A DNA stretch of 64,000 nucleotides from 0-14-3-00-41-53 sp041500225 (GCA_041500225.1 JBGQLV010000005.1:1-64000), one strand, 5' to 3'. Counted from the stretch's first letter, positions 22,790 to 31,427 are shown. Notes: a model not told the origin generated them from the letters alone. Numbers and translations: made by a program.

Positions 22790-23821
22790 ATGAATGATAC
22801 ATTCCTTAGAGCATGTCGTGGTGAAGAAGTAGAATACACTCCTGTATGGCTTATGCGTCAAGCAGGTAGGTACCTTCCTCAATATCAAGCTGTGCGAGCT
22901 AATATTGACTTCCTCACTCTCTGTAAGACCCCTAAACTTGCTGCAGAGGTTACGCTTCAGCCTGTTGACATCCTCGGAGTTGATGCAGCCATACTCTTTT
23001 CCGATATTCTCATCCCGGTCGAGGCAATGGGGATGCGTCTTGAATTTTCTGATAAAGAGGGGCCTATTCTCAGGGAGCCGATAAGAAACAAGTCTGCTGT
23101 TGAAAAGCTGATTATTCCGGATACAGAGGAGGATATGCCTTTTGTTCCTGAGACAATAAAGATTCTGAGGAAAGAACTTGAGAATAAAGTGCCGTTGATA
23201 GGGTTTTCAGGCGCTCCATTTACACTTGCTACATACATGATTGAAGGCGGAACATCAAAGAATTTCTTAAATACAAAAAAGATGATGTTTCAATATAGCG
23301 GTGCATTCAATTATCTGATGGAAAAACTGACTGATACAATTCTCTCATATCTATCTGCTCAGATAAAGGCAGGCGCTCAGGCAGTCCAGATATTTGATAC
23401 ATGGGCAGGTATACTTACGCCTGTTGAATATAAAGAATTTGCACTACCTTATGTGAAGAAGACAATTTCTGAGTTAAAGAAAGAAGGGGTTCCTGTAATC
23501 TATTTTGTAAATGATTGTGCAGGGATACTTAAAGAGGTCAGAAAATCAGGTGCTGATGTTACCGGGATTGACTGGCGGATTGACATAAGCGATGCAATAA
23601 AAAGACTTGGCAAAAAAATGGTTGTTCAAGGGAACCTGGATCCATGTGAGCTTTTTCTACCAAAGGAAAAGCTTGAGGAAAGGATTAAAGACATCTTGTG
23701 GAAAGGTGAGTCTGCGAAAGGTCACATCTTTAATTTGGGTCATGGTGTATTGCCTGAGACACCTGTTGAAAATGTTATAGCAATGGTTGAGGCAGTTCAC
23801 AAATACGGAAAGAAAGAATAG
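22790..23821 (+). CDS. hemE: Uroporphyrinogen decarboxylase
   Basis: A 343-residue HemE, which converts uroporphyrinogen III to coproporphyrinogen III by removing four acetate carboxyls. PVWLMRQAGRYLPQYQ (about residues 19-34) holds the substrate-binding arginines. ILFSDILIPVEAMGM (with the catalytic Asp), GFSGAPFTLATYMIEG and FNLGHGVLPETPVENV are all present. AAGGAGGTTTT precedes the ATG. It is followed 48 bp later by hemH. Together they give the protoporphyrin-dependent or coproporphyrin-dependent end of haem synthesis; no oxidase gene (hemG, hemJ, hemY, hemN) is next to them. Confidence 0.97.
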   Translation: MNDTFLRACRGEEVEYTPVWLMRQAGRYLPQYQAVRANIDFLTLCKTPKLAAEVTLQPVDILGVDAAILFSDILIPVEAMGMRLEFSDKEGPILREPIRNKSAVEKLIIPDTEEDMPFVPETIKILRKELENKVPLIGFSGAPFTLATYMIEGGTSKNFLNTKKMMFQYSGAFNYLMEKLTDTILSYLSAQIKAGAQAVQIFDTWAGILTPVEYKEFALPYVKKTISELKKEGVPVIYFVNDCAGILKEVRKSGADVTGIDWRIDISDAIKRLGKKMVVQGNLDPCELFLPKEKLEERIKDILWKGESAKGHIFNLGHGVLPETPVENVIAMVEAVHKYGKKE

Positions 23822-23869
23822 CCTTTTCTTCAGACTCGTCTGATTCGCTGGGGCAAAAGGGATAGATAT

Positions 23870-25033
23870 TTGGGTGATAACAAAAAAGAAATTATAGGCG
23901 TAGTACTCCTTAATCTTGGTGGCCCTGACTCTATTCAGGCAGTAAGACCGTTCTTATATAATCTGTTTTCAGACAGGCAGATTATCAAACTTAGCCTATC
24001 ATTCATGCAAAGACCCCTTGCATGGTTAATATCAACAATACGTTCAATAAAAACAAAAAAGATGTACAGCCTCATAGGTAATAAATCTCCAATACTCGAT
24101 ATTACCATGGCTCAGGCAAAGGCACTTGAAGAAGCGCTGAATCTATCATCTATAAAATCCCCCCAGCCCCCCTTTGCCAAAGGGGGGGATAATATCTGGG
24201 GAAAAATTACACCCCACTTTACTAAAGGGGGGAATGGGGGGATTACTAATTCTTCACTTTCTTTCCGAGTCTATGTCGGTATGCGGTACTGGTATCCTTT
24301 AATAGAAGAAGTAATCCCTGAAATCTATAATGCCGGGATTAATAAACTTATTGTCATTAGCCTTTATCCGCAGTATTCTGTTGCAACATCCGGCTCATCA
24401 CTTTCAAAGTTTAAAGAGGTTGCATCAAGGTATCCGATGGAAATCTTCTGTATATCGTCGTTTTTTAACCATCCGTTATACATAGAGGCACTCGTGGATG
24501 TAATAAAAAAAGGACTTGAATCATTTGGTCAGAAGTCACCCCCCCTTTCTTCCCCCCTTACTAAGGGGGGGCAAAGGGGGGGTATTAACTCCGAACCCCG
24601 AACTCCGAACTCCGAACTCGATGTCCACGTCCTTTTCAGTGCGCACAGTCTTCCTCAAAAAATAATTGATGAAGGCGACCCTTATGTATATCAGATTATG
24701 GGAACAATTGAAGAGATTACAAAAATAATTCAAATAAAGTGGCATCTGAGTTATCAATCTAAAAGCGGCCCGGTCAAGTGGCTTGAGCCATCTACGGATG
24801 AAAAACTTAAAGAGCTTGCCGGAGAGGGAGTTAAGAACGTTCTTGTAGTCCCGATAAGTTTTGTTTCAGACCATATTGAGACACTGTATGAAATAGATAT
24901 ACTGTATAAAAATCTTGCTGAAAAACTTGGTATAAAACTTAAGAGGGTGGAATCGTTGAATACTCATCCTGTTTTTATAGGAGCATTAAAGGACATGGTT
25001 CAGAAAAATGTAAAAGAGGCAGGATGGGTATGA
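23870..25033 (+). CDS. hemH: Ferrochelatase with two in-frame palindromic-repeat insertions
   Basis: A 387-residue ferrochelatase, about 50-60 residues longer than usual. The family motifs are intact: GVVLLNLGGPDS at the start, YVGMRYWYPLIEE, LYPQYSVATSGSS, the catalytic-site HVLFSAHSLPQKI and SFVSDHIETLYEID. The extra length comes from two low-complexity inserts. One is about residues 96-126 (SPQPPFAKGGDN ... FTKGGNGG); the other is about 223-251 (SPPLSSPLTKGGQRGG, then EPRTPNSE). Both are encoded by C/G-rich palindromes that elsewhere in the window lie between genes, plus a short CCGAACTCCGAACT tandem. Neither breaks the frame. The start is a TTG after AAGGGATAG. The enzyme inserts ferrous iron into protoporphyrin or coproporphyrin. 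Confidence 0.93.
   Translation: MGDNKKEIIGVVLLNLGGPDSIQAVRPFLYNLFSDRQIIKLSLSFMQRPLAWLISTIRSIKTKKMYSLIGNKSPILDITMAQAKALEEALNLSSIKSPQPPFAKGGDNIWGKITPHFTKGGNGGITNSSLSFRVYVGMRYWYPLIEEVIPEIYNAGINKLIVISLYPQYSVATSGSSLSKFKEVASRYPMEIFCISSFFNHPLYIEALVDVIKKGLESFGQKSPPLSSPLTKGGQRGGINSEPRTPNSELDVHVLFSAHSLPQKIIDEGDPYVYQIMGTIEEITKIIQIKWHLSYQSKSGPVKWLEPSTDEKLKELAGEGVKNVLVVPISFVSDHIETLYEIDILYKNLAEKLGIKLKRVESLNTHPVFIGALKDMVQKNVKEAGWV
24154..24247. repeat. Two tandem C/G palindromes inside hemH
   Basis: The first unit (about 24157-24190) has CCCCCCTTTGCCAAAGGGGGG. The second (about 24208-24247) has CCCCACTTTACTAAAGGGGGG, then GGGGGGATTA. The same family occurs at 24537-24592, 31251-31295, 33233-33320 and 40943-40997. 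Confidence 0.8.
24537..24620. repeat. C/G palindrome plus CCGAACT tandem inside hemH
   Basis: A CCCCCCTTACTAAGGGGGGG core (about 24551-24571) is followed by AACTCCGAAC-type tandem units (24587-24620). The whole insert is in frame and codes a proline, glycine and lysine-rich loop. Confidence 0.75.
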
Positions 25034-25111
25034 AACTTGACTTCTATAAATACCACGTGTTATTAATAAAAACTTTTCTTAATGAATCCGTGTACTGCAG
25101 GGGAGTGTGTA

Positions 25112-26422
25112 ATGGGTATATCAACCTTTAAGGGCGGGATACATCCGCCTGATAAAAAAGAACTATCGGCAGACAAACCAATAGTAGAAGCAAAACCCCC
25201 AAAAAGAGTAATAATTCCTTTAAGCCAGCATTTAGGAGCCCCCTGCAAACCATTAGTAACCATCAACCAGGAAGTCAAAAAAGGTGAGATGATAGGAGAA
25301 CCAGGTGGTTTTGTATCAGCAGCTGTCCATTCATCTCTATCCGGCAAAGTGATTGCAATTGGAGAGTTCCCTAATGCAATGGGGAGGATGGTTACCTCAG
25401 TTGTAATAGAAAATGACGGAAAAGAGGAATGGACTACCCTGACAGATAATCCTGACTATGTAAATCTTCCTGCTGACAAGCTCAAGGAGAAGATAAAATC
25501 AGCAGGCATTGTTGGTATGGGAGGTGCGGCGTTCCCTACCGTTGTGAAACTCTCACCCCCAAAGGAAAAGCCCATAGATACAGTAATCATTAATGGCGCT
25601 GAATGCGAGCCTTACCTCACTGCGGATTATAGATTAATGGTAGAAAAACCGAATGAGATTATTGAAGGGCTGAAGATTCTGATGAAGGTCCTCGGCGTGA
25701 ACAAAGGGTTCGTGGGCATAGAGAACAATAAGCCTGCTGCTATTGAGAAGATGAAGGAAGCAACAAAAAATGAACTAAATATCGAAGTATGGGCACTTGA
25801 GGTTAAGTATCCTCAGGGTGCTGAAAAGATGCTTATAAAGGCAATCACCGGCAGGGAAGTTCCTCCTCCACCTGGCCTGCCAATGGATGTGGGTGTTGTT
25901 GTGCAGAATGTGGGAACAACAATTGCCATTTATGAGGCTGCCAGATATGGGAAACCTTTAATAGAGAGGGTTGTGACTGTAACAGGAGAAGGCATAAACG
26001 AGCCCAAGAATCTGTTAGTAAAAATTGGGACATTAGTATCTCATCTTATTGATGAGTGTGGCGGCCTTAAAGATGAAGGCTTAAAGGTTATTGCTGGAGG
26101 ACCGATGATGGGCTTTGCCATTTCTTCTCTAAATGTGCCTATTACAAAGGGCACATCAGGCATAGTTGTATTAACAGAGGGGGAAATAGTCCATGCTGAG
26201 GACTTCCAGCCATGCATAAGATGCGGCAGATGTATTGATATATGCCCAATGGGACTTATGCCTTCGATGCTCAGTACTTATTCAGAGAAGGGGTTTTATG
26301 AAGGTGCAAAGGAATATAACTTATTTGATTGTTTTGAATGCGGCGCATGTGCGTTCGTCTGTCCTTCTAAAAGGCCGATAGTTCAGCTTATAAGGCTTGC
26401 AAAATCTATGGTTAAGCCATAA
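25112..26422 (+). CDS. rnfC: Rnf electron-transport complex subunit C
   Basis: RnfC is the peripheral NADH-binding, iron-sulphur subunit of the ion-pumping ferredoxin:NAD+ oxidoreductase. The start is set at the ATG at 25112, because GGGGAG lies 6 nt upstream; an in-frame ATG at 25082 lacks a ribosome site. The family start (FKGGIHPPDKK) follows. The NADH/FMN fold has GMGGAAFPT and NGAECEPYLTADYRLM. The C-terminus has two 4Fe-4S motifs (CIRCGRCIDICPMG and CFECGACAFVCPSKRP). First gene of an uninterrupted rnfCDGEAB set. Confidence 0.95.
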   Translation: MGISTFKGGIHPPDKKELSADKPIVEAKPPKRVIIPLSQHLGAPCKPLVTINQEVKKGEMIGEPGGFVSAAVHSSLSGKVIAIGEFPNAMGRMVTSVVIENDGKEEWTTLTDNPDYVNLPADKLKEKIKSAGIVGMGGAAFPTVVKLSPPKEKPIDTVIINGAECEPYLTADYRLMVEKPNEIIEGLKILMKVLGVNKGFVGIENNKPAAIEKMKEATKNELNIEVWALEVKYPQGAEKMLIKAITGREVPPPPGLPMDVGVVVQNVGTTIAIYEAARYGKPLIERVVTVTGEGINEPKNLLVKIGTLVSHLIDECGGLKDEGLKVIAGGPMMGFAISSLNVPITKGTSGIVVLTEGEIVHAEDFQPCIRCGRCIDICPMGLMPSMLSTYSEKGFYEGAKEYNLFDCFECGACAFVCPSKRPIVQLIRLAKSMVKP

Positions 26423-27418
26423 ATGAAACAAGAAAAACCTCTAATTGTATCTGTAAGTCCCCATGTGAAAAGCGAAGAAACAACAAGCAGGATTATGTGG
26501 ACTGTGTCCGCTTCGCTTCTTCCAGCTACAATAATGGGTTTTTATTTCTTCGGACCGCGTGCGATTTTTACGGTTGCCCTTTGTATATTATCTGCAATGC
26601 TCTCCGAGCAAGTATTTCAGAAGGCACTGAAAAAGAAGATTACTGTTAGTGACGGCAGCGCCTTTCTTACCGGCTTATTGCTCGGCATGAATTTACCGCC
26701 GTCTGTAGCGTTTTACATTCCAATCATAGGTTCTTTTGTTGCCGTAATCATTGCTAAACAACTATTTGGAGGCTTGGGTTACAATGTTTTTAATCCTGCA
26801 CTGATTGGGAGGGCATTCCTGCTCATTTCCTTTCCTAAACTGATGACTATCTGGAGTAATCCAGAAGCAGCTTTTATTAAAATGGATGCAGTTACCACTG
26901 CAACGCCGCTGGGTATCCTGAAGGAGGAAGGCGCGGCAAAATTAGTTGAGGTCTTTGGAGATAAGATTAACCTTTATACGCAGCTTCTTGTTGGTCACAG
27001 AGCAGGCTCTATTGGTGAGACGTCTGTGATAGCATTACTCATCGGTGCTGCATTTCTTTTTTACAAAGGATATATTTCATGGCATATACCTGTATCATTT
27101 CTCGGAACAGCAGCAATAATTGCATGGATATTCGGCGCAAAGGGTGCCCTGTTTGCCGGAGACCCTCTCTTACACCTCCTGAGCGGTGGTATGATACTCG
27201 GGGCCTTCTTTATGGCAACTGATTATGTTACCTGCCCTTCGATAAAGAACGGACAGATACTCTTCGGCATTGGCTGCGGGTTTTTAACCATGCTTATAAG
27301 GCTTAAAGGTGGTTATCCGGAAGGTGTGATGTTTGCCATACTCATAATGAACTGTTTTGCGCCCCTCATAGACAGAGGCTTTAAGACAAAGGTATTTGGT
27401 GCCAAAAGGAAACCTTAA
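26423..27418 (+). CDS. rnfD: Rnf complex subunit D
   Basis: A 331-residue membrane subunit with about ten hydrophobic segments. The covalent FMN site is seen as VTTATPLG (about residues 155-162), where the central Thr is flavinylated in this family. GLGYNVFNPALIGRAFLL and ATDYVTCPS are further marks. It starts one base after the rnfC stop. Its final proline codon and TAA stop (CCTTAATG) coincide with the beginning of a dispersed repeat (27412-27472), so the repeat may have set the C-terminus. Confidence 0.95.
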   Translation: MKQEKPLIVSVSPHVKSEETTSRIMWTVSASLLPATIMGFYFFGPRAIFTVALCILSAMLSEQVFQKALKKKITVSDGSAFLTGLLLGMNLPPSVAFYIPIIGSFVAVIIAKQLFGGLGYNVFNPALIGRAFLLISFPKLMTIWSNPEAAFIKMDAVTTATPLGILKEEGAAKLVEVFGDKINLYTQLLVGHRAGSIGETSVIALLIGAAFLFYKGYISWHIPVSFLGTAAIIAWIFGAKGALFAGDPLLHLLSGGMILGAFFMATDYVTCPSIKNGQILFGIGCGFLTMLIRLKGGYPEGVMFAILIMNCFAPLIDRGFKTKVFGAKRKP

Positions 27419-27472
27419 TGTTGCATAAAGAGCGAGGCATCTGTATCGAATACGATCTTTGTAACGTTTAGG
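27412..27472. repeat. Core-less copy of the 20.9-kb palindromic element
   Basis: CCTTAATGTTGCATAAAGAGCGAGGC is followed directly by CTGTATCGAATACGATCTTTGTAACGT (shown here in parts under the length limit). These match both flanks of the element at 20956-21110 without its 155-bp core. It is either an empty site or an internal deletion. It fills the gap between rnfD and rnfG. Confidence 0.65.
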
Positions 27473-27497
27473 GAAATAAAACAAAGGAGATAAAACA

Positions 27498-28094
27498 ATG
27501 ACAGGCAAGGACATTTTAAAGATAACACTCAACCTTGTTGTCATATATCTTATAGGCGGGCTTATCCTTGCTGTGGTTTATGCCAGGACTTCGCCTATAA
27601 TGTTTAAAAATGCTGTTATTGAAAAAGAAGCAGCGTTGAAAAAACTTATGCCGGATGCTGATAAAATTGAAAAAATAGGCGACTGGTCCATACACGAAAA
27701 ACATTCAGAGTACTTTGTTGCCAAAAAAGGAGATAATATTATTGGTTACATTATTCAGTCTTTTGGTAAGGGTTATTCAAGCTATATAAATACATTGATT
27801 GCAGTGGATAAGGATTTCAGGGTTCAAAGGATAAATGTTCTCGGACATGCAGAAACACCGGGGTTGGGAGACGAGATTGAGACAGACAGTTTTAAAAACC
27901 AGTTTAAGGACAAGGATGTTGAACATTTAAAGGTATTAAAGACAGAGACAACGGAATATATACAGGCAATATCAGGAGCAACTATTTCCAGTAGAGCTGT
28001 TACTGAAGATGCTGTAAGAAATGGGGTGGATTTTCTCAAGAAAGCAATAAAAAACAGAGGGGATGATGAGTATGGCTCAGACAAGCACAGTTAG
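27498..28094 (+). CDS. rnfG: Rnf complex subunit G
   Basis: A 198-residue RnfG with an N-terminal membrane helix (LVVIYLIGGLILAVVYA). Its periplasmic FMN-binding domain carries AISGATISSRAVT (about residues 156-168); the SGAT-x-[ST] threonine carries covalent FMN in this family. GHAETPGLG near residue 117 is also typical. AAAGGAGATAA precedes the ATG. It overlaps the start of rnfE. Confidence 0.95.
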   Translation: MTGKDILKITLNLVVIYLIGGLILAVVYARTSPIMFKNAVIEKEAALKKLMPDADKIEKIGDWSIHEKHSEYFVAKKGDNIIGYIIQSFGKGYSSYINTLIAVDKDFRVQRINVLGHAETPGLGDEIETDSFKNQFKDKDVEHLKVLKTETTEYIQAISGATISSRAVTEDAVRNGVDFLKKAIKNRGDDEYGSDKHS

Positions 28095-28689
28095 GTACCT
28101 TGATCTTATAAAAAATGGGATTTTTAAAGAAAATACCATTTTTAAGCTTGCACTCAGCCTCTGCCCTTCCATTGCAGTGACAAACAACCTGAGAAACGGT
28201 GTTTTAATGGGCGCTGCAGTTCTCTTTGTACAGGTAATGGTTAATATTACTATTTCGCTAATGCGAAAAATTATCCACCCGAGGATACGGCTACCCATTT
28301 TCATGCTTGTAATCTCAGGCTGGGTGACTGTAACTGATTTAACGATGGCAGCCTTTGCACGGGAAGCATATAAGCAGATGGGGCTGTATATACAGTTGAT
28401 TGTTGCCTTTGCATCAATCCTTGCCAGGGCCGAGATGTTTGCAAGTAAAAATAAGGTTACCCCTTCCATGTTCGACGGTATCGGCATGGGACTGGGTTTC
28501 TTATTTGCACTAACTGTAATAAGCTTTTTCAGGGAACTGCTGGGCAAAGGATCATTATGGAGCTTTCCAATTATTCATGCGAAACCCCTTCTTATAATGA
28601 TTTTGCCGGCAGGCGGGTTTTTTGCCGTGGGGATATTAATGGCTTTTTTCAACTGGATGAGCATGCGACATGAAAGTAAAGGTCATTAA
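28072..28689 (+). CDS. rnfE: Rnf complex subunit E
   Basis: An integral membrane subunit of about 205 residues with six hydrophobic segments. It is homologous to RnfA and NqrD/E and holds part of the ion and iron-sulphur path. KLALSLCPSIAVTNNLRNG carries the conserved cysteine. The start at 28072 is preferred because GAGGGG lies 9 nt before it; ATGs at 28063 and 28066 sit too close to that site. It overlaps rnfG by about 20 bp. Confidence 0.93.
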   Translation: MAQTSTVRYLDLIKNGIFKENTIFKLALSLCPSIAVTNNLRNGVLMGAAVLFVQVMVNITISLMRKIIHPRIRLPIFMLVISGWVTVTDLTMAAFAREAYKQMGLYIQLIVAFASILARAEMFASKNKVTPSMFDGIGMGLGFLFALTVISFFRELLGKGSLWSFPIIHAKPLLIMILPAGGFFAVGILMAFFNWMSMRHESKGH

Positions 28690-28716
28690 CCAATGAGTTT
28701 TAACAAGGAGAAATAA

Positions 28717-29310
28717 ATGAGTATTGATTCCACAAAGCTTTTTGAGCTCGTTATTGCGGCATCTCTTATAAATAATTTTGTTTTCACAAGGTTCCTCGGC
28801 CTATGTATATTTTTCGGCGTCTCAAAAAAGATGGAGACCGCTGTTGGTATGAGTATTACCTTTACCGCAGTTATGATGATAAGTGCGGCACTGAGCTGGC
28901 TCATTTTTAATTATGTGATGGTACCCCTTGAAATCACATTTTTGAAGATTATTGTTTTTATCGGGATTGTGGCTGGATTTGTACAGGCATCCGATACAAT
29001 TATGCGTAAGGTTTCGCCGGGGCTTTATTACAAACTTGGTATATATCTTGCCCTGATATCAACTAATTGTATAATACTTGCAGTACCTTTGATTAATGCA
29101 GGTGAGCATTATAGTTTTATTGAGAGTCTTGCCTTTGCCTTTGGTTCAGGAATCGGATTTGCACTGGCATTGGTAATAATGGCAAGCATCCGTGAAAAAC
29201 TCGAACTTGCTGATGTTCCAGCGCCATTTAAAGGATTGCCTATCGCCTTCGTAGTTACCGGATTGATTGCCCTTGCATTTACAGGGTTTTCAGGATTAAT
29301 AAAATTATAG
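28717..29310 (+). CDS. rnfA: Rnf complex subunit A
   Basis: A 197-residue integral membrane subunit, homologous to RnfE with inverted topology. NNFVFTRFLGLCIFFGVSKK (about residues 19-38) and LALISTNCIILAVPL carry the two conserved cysteines thought to hold a membrane-embedded iron-sulphur cluster with RnfE. A strong AAGGAGAAAT site precedes the ATG. Confidence 0.96.
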   Translation: MSIDSTKLFELVIAASLINNFVFTRFLGLCIFFGVSKKMETAVGMSITFTAVMMISAALSWLIFNYVMVPLEITFLKIIVFIGIVAGFVQASDTIMRKVSPGLYYKLGIYLALISTNCIILAVPLINAGEHYSFIESLAFAFGSGIGFALALVIMASIREKLELADVPAPFKGLPIAFVVTGLIALAFTGFSGLIKL

Positions 29311-29333
29311 CGTGTTAAAATAAATGATTAAAA

Positions 29334-30491
29334 ATGTATGACGTTCAAAGAATAATAACAGATATTTTAGGGTTGCTTCACCTAACTGACATATCTCACT
29401 TTCTGATTCCACAAATTGGTGTTGGTGGAGGGGTTGAGGCAAAAGAGCATGTTGAATTAATGCCACTGATTAAATCCACCTTAATCTTCCTTGCAGTCAT
29501 TGGTACAGTATTCGGCCTAGGGCTTGCTTTTGCAGCAAGAAAATTTTCTGTTAAGATTGACCCAAAAGTAGAACAGGTGAAGGACGTGCTTGCACATGCA
29601 CACTGTGGAGCATGTGGTTATGCGGGCTGCGAACAGTATGCAGAAGCAGTGGTATGCAAACCGGATGTCCCACCAAATCTCTGTATCCCCGGCGGTGAAA
29701 GAACCTGTGAGGCAGTTGCTTTAATCACAGGGAAGAAGGCTCTGGCAAGAGAACCTGACTTTGCAAGGATTATGTGTCAGGGTGATTGGAACCGGGCAGT
29801 AAAGAAATTCAAATATGAAGGTATTCAGGATTGCAGGGCTGTTATACTCGCAGGCGGTGGTGATAAAGCATGCAGATACGGCTGTTTAGGATATGGAACA
29901 TGTTCGAGGGTATGCCCATTTGATGCTATAACCATGACGTATAACCATCTTCCATATGTTGACATAACAAAGTGTACTGGTTGCAGAAAGTGCGAGGCAG
30001 CATGCCCTACAAAGGTTATCGAGGTTCTTCCGGCATCAAGGCAGGTTCTTGTTACCTGCCATTCAAAAGATAAAGGTGGCGAGACAAAGAAAAATTGTCA
30101 GGTAGGTTGTATTGCATGCGGTATTTGTGCAAAGGTTTGTCCTTTTGATGCGCCATCCGTTGAAAAAAATTTGTCACAGATAGACCTTGATAAATGTAAA
30201 GTATGCGGCCTCTGTGTTCCAAAGTGCCCTACAAATGCCATTACCGACTTTATACCACATAGGTCAAAGGCATTTGTTTTGGATAATTGCATTGGCTGCC
30301 AGATCTGCACAAAGGTCTGTCCTGTGGATGCACCCTCAGGTGAACAGAAGAAACTGCATGTAATTGATAAGGCTAAGTGCATCGGCTGTGGAATCTGCAC
30401 GGCAAAATGCCCTGTTCAGGCAATAGACGGCACATTCAATGCTGCAGAGGTCTTTGCTGCTGCGGCAGGGAAACAGACAAAAGCTGCGTAG
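29334..30491 (+). CDS. rnfB: Rnf complex subunit B with six ferredoxin-type motifs
   Basis: A 385-residue RnfB, longer than the proteobacterial form. A membrane helix (STLIFLAVIGTVFGLGLAFAA, about residues 49-69) is followed by the Fe-S domain HCGACGYAGCEQYAEAVV with its downstream Cys. Six CxxCxxxCP-type motifs come next: CLGYGTCSRVCP, CTGCRKCEAACP, CIACGICAKVCP, CKVCGLCVPKCP, CIGCQICTKVCP and CIGCGICTAKCP. RnfB is the entry point for reduced ferredoxin. The extra clusters make a long intramolecular wire, as in some clostridial RnfB. Last gene of the rnf set; a weak hairpin follows at about 30504-30530. Confidence 0.95.
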   Translation: MYDVQRIITDILGLLHLTDISHFLIPQIGVGGGVEAKEHVELMPLIKSTLIFLAVIGTVFGLGLAFAARKFSVKIDPKVEQVKDVLAHAHCGACGYAGCEQYAEAVVCKPDVPPNLCIPGGERTCEAVALITGKKALAREPDFARIMCQGDWNRAVKKFKYEGIQDCRAVILAGGGDKACRYGCLGYGTCSRVCPFDAITMTYNHLPYVDITKCTGCRKCEAACPTKVIEVLPASRQVLVTCHSKDKGGETKKNCQVGCIACGICAKVCPFDAPSVEKNLSQIDLDKCKVCGLCVPKCPTNAITDFIPHRSKAFVLDNCIGCQICTKVCPVDAPSGEQKKLHVIDKAKCIGCGICTAKCPVQAIDGTFNAAEVFAAAAGKQTKAA

Positions 30492-30555
30492 ACAGATTAA
30501 GTAACGGCGCCCTCTTTGAGGGGCCTATTTATCTAAAATAAAGGAGGGGAAGGTT

Positions 30556-31245
30556 ATGAAGCGGTTCAGAGTAGTTTTGGCTTTATTTGTAGTAGTAGTT
30601 TTTTCGGGGGTTGTCTTTGCAGTTAGCGCTGGTGATGAGGCCTTACAAAAATTGATGGATGGTAATAAAAGATATGTATCAGGCAGTCTTATGAAGAAGG
30701 ATCTGGGTGACACAAAGAGAAAAGAATTAGCAAAGGGGCAGAAACCTTTTGCTATAGTGGTAACCTGTTCTGACTCGAGGGTCCCACCCGAATTACTTTT
30801 TGACCAGGGTCTTGGTAATATCTTTGTCATCAGGGTTGCAGGTAATGTTGTTGACCAAATAGCACTCGGGAGCATTGAATATGGAGCAGAACATCTTAAT
30901 GCTCCTTTATTATTCATACTCGGACATTCGAAATGCGGTGCTGTTACTGCTACAATCGATGCAAAAGGTGAACCAGAAGGAAATATCGGTGCAATAGTCA
31001 AGAAGATTATGCCTGCTGCTGAGAAGGCAAAGAAAAAAGGTGGAACTAAGGATGAAATCCTTGAAACAGCTATCCAGGAAAACGTAAAGAATGTGTACAG
31101 CGATGTTATGAAGAAGAGCAAGATTGTCCCCCATCTTGTGGAAGAGGGTAAGTTAAAGATTGCTGCAGGTGAGTACGACATTACAACAGGCAAGGTCGCA
31201 ATGATAGAGCTTCCAAAAGCAGCCCCCGGTAAAAAAGCTCATTAA
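30556..31245 (+). CDS. Secreted beta-class carbonic anhydrase
   Basis: A 229-residue beta carbonic anhydrase that interconverts CO2 and bicarbonate. The zinc and catalytic set is CSDSRVPPE (Cys and the Asp-Arg dyad, about residues 74-82) and GHSKCG (His and Cys, about 125-130). A Sec signal peptide (VVLALFVVVVFSGVVFA, cleavage near residue 23) places it in the periplasm, which is less common than cytoplasmic forms. A strong AAGGAGGGGAAGG ribosome site is present. It follows rnfB closely and is closed by the terminator at 31302-31331, so read-through from rnf is possible. Bicarbonate handling or pH control near CO2-using reactions is a reasonable role. Confidence 0.9.
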   Translation: MKRFRVVLALFVVVVFSGVVFAVSAGDEALQKLMDGNKRYVSGSLMKKDLGDTKRKELAKGQKPFAIVVTCSDSRVPPELLFDQGLGNIFVIRVAGNVVDQIALGSIEYGAEHLNAPLLFILGHSKCGAVTATIDAKGEPEGNIGAIVKKIMPAAEKAKKKGGTKDEILETAIQENVKNVYSDVMKKSKIVPHLVEEGKLKIAAGEYDITTGKVAMIELPKAAPGKKAH

Positions 31246-31250
31246 TCTAA

Positions 31251-31295
31251 AAACCCCCATGCCCCCTTTACTAAAGGGGGTGAAGGGGGATTTTG
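31251..31295. repeat. C/G palindrome of the hemH-insert family (intergenic copy)
   Basis: CCCCCTTTACTAAAGGGGG with outer CCCCCAT / TGAAGGGGGATT. It directly follows the carbonic anhydrase gene. Confidence 0.8.
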
Positions 31296-31301
31296 TTTTT
31301 T

Positions 31302-31331
31302 AGGCCTGTGCAAATGCACAGGCCTTTTTTT
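31302..31331 (+). terminator. Perfect 10-bp-stem rho-independent terminator
   Basis: AGGCCTGTGC-AAAT-GCACAGGCCT is followed by TTTTTT. It closes the carbonic anhydrase transcript. Confidence 0.9.
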
Positions 31332-31427
31332 AATTCTTATAAGATTCCTTTTTAAGTTGAAGAAGACCTCATTCTTTGATATTATGTAAAAAACATTTCT
31401 AAAATATTAAAAAGCATAAGAATTGAT

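Noticed and set aside
24587..24620. CCGAACT tandem in hemH as a frameshift or assembly error
   Set aside because: The frame stays open on both sides and the ferrochelatase motifs continue in the same frame, so it is a real in-frame insert unless reads say otherwise.
30525..31193. 222-codon antisense frame over the carbonic anhydrase gene
   Set aside because: It is a shadow of a clear enzyme gene and shows no domain.
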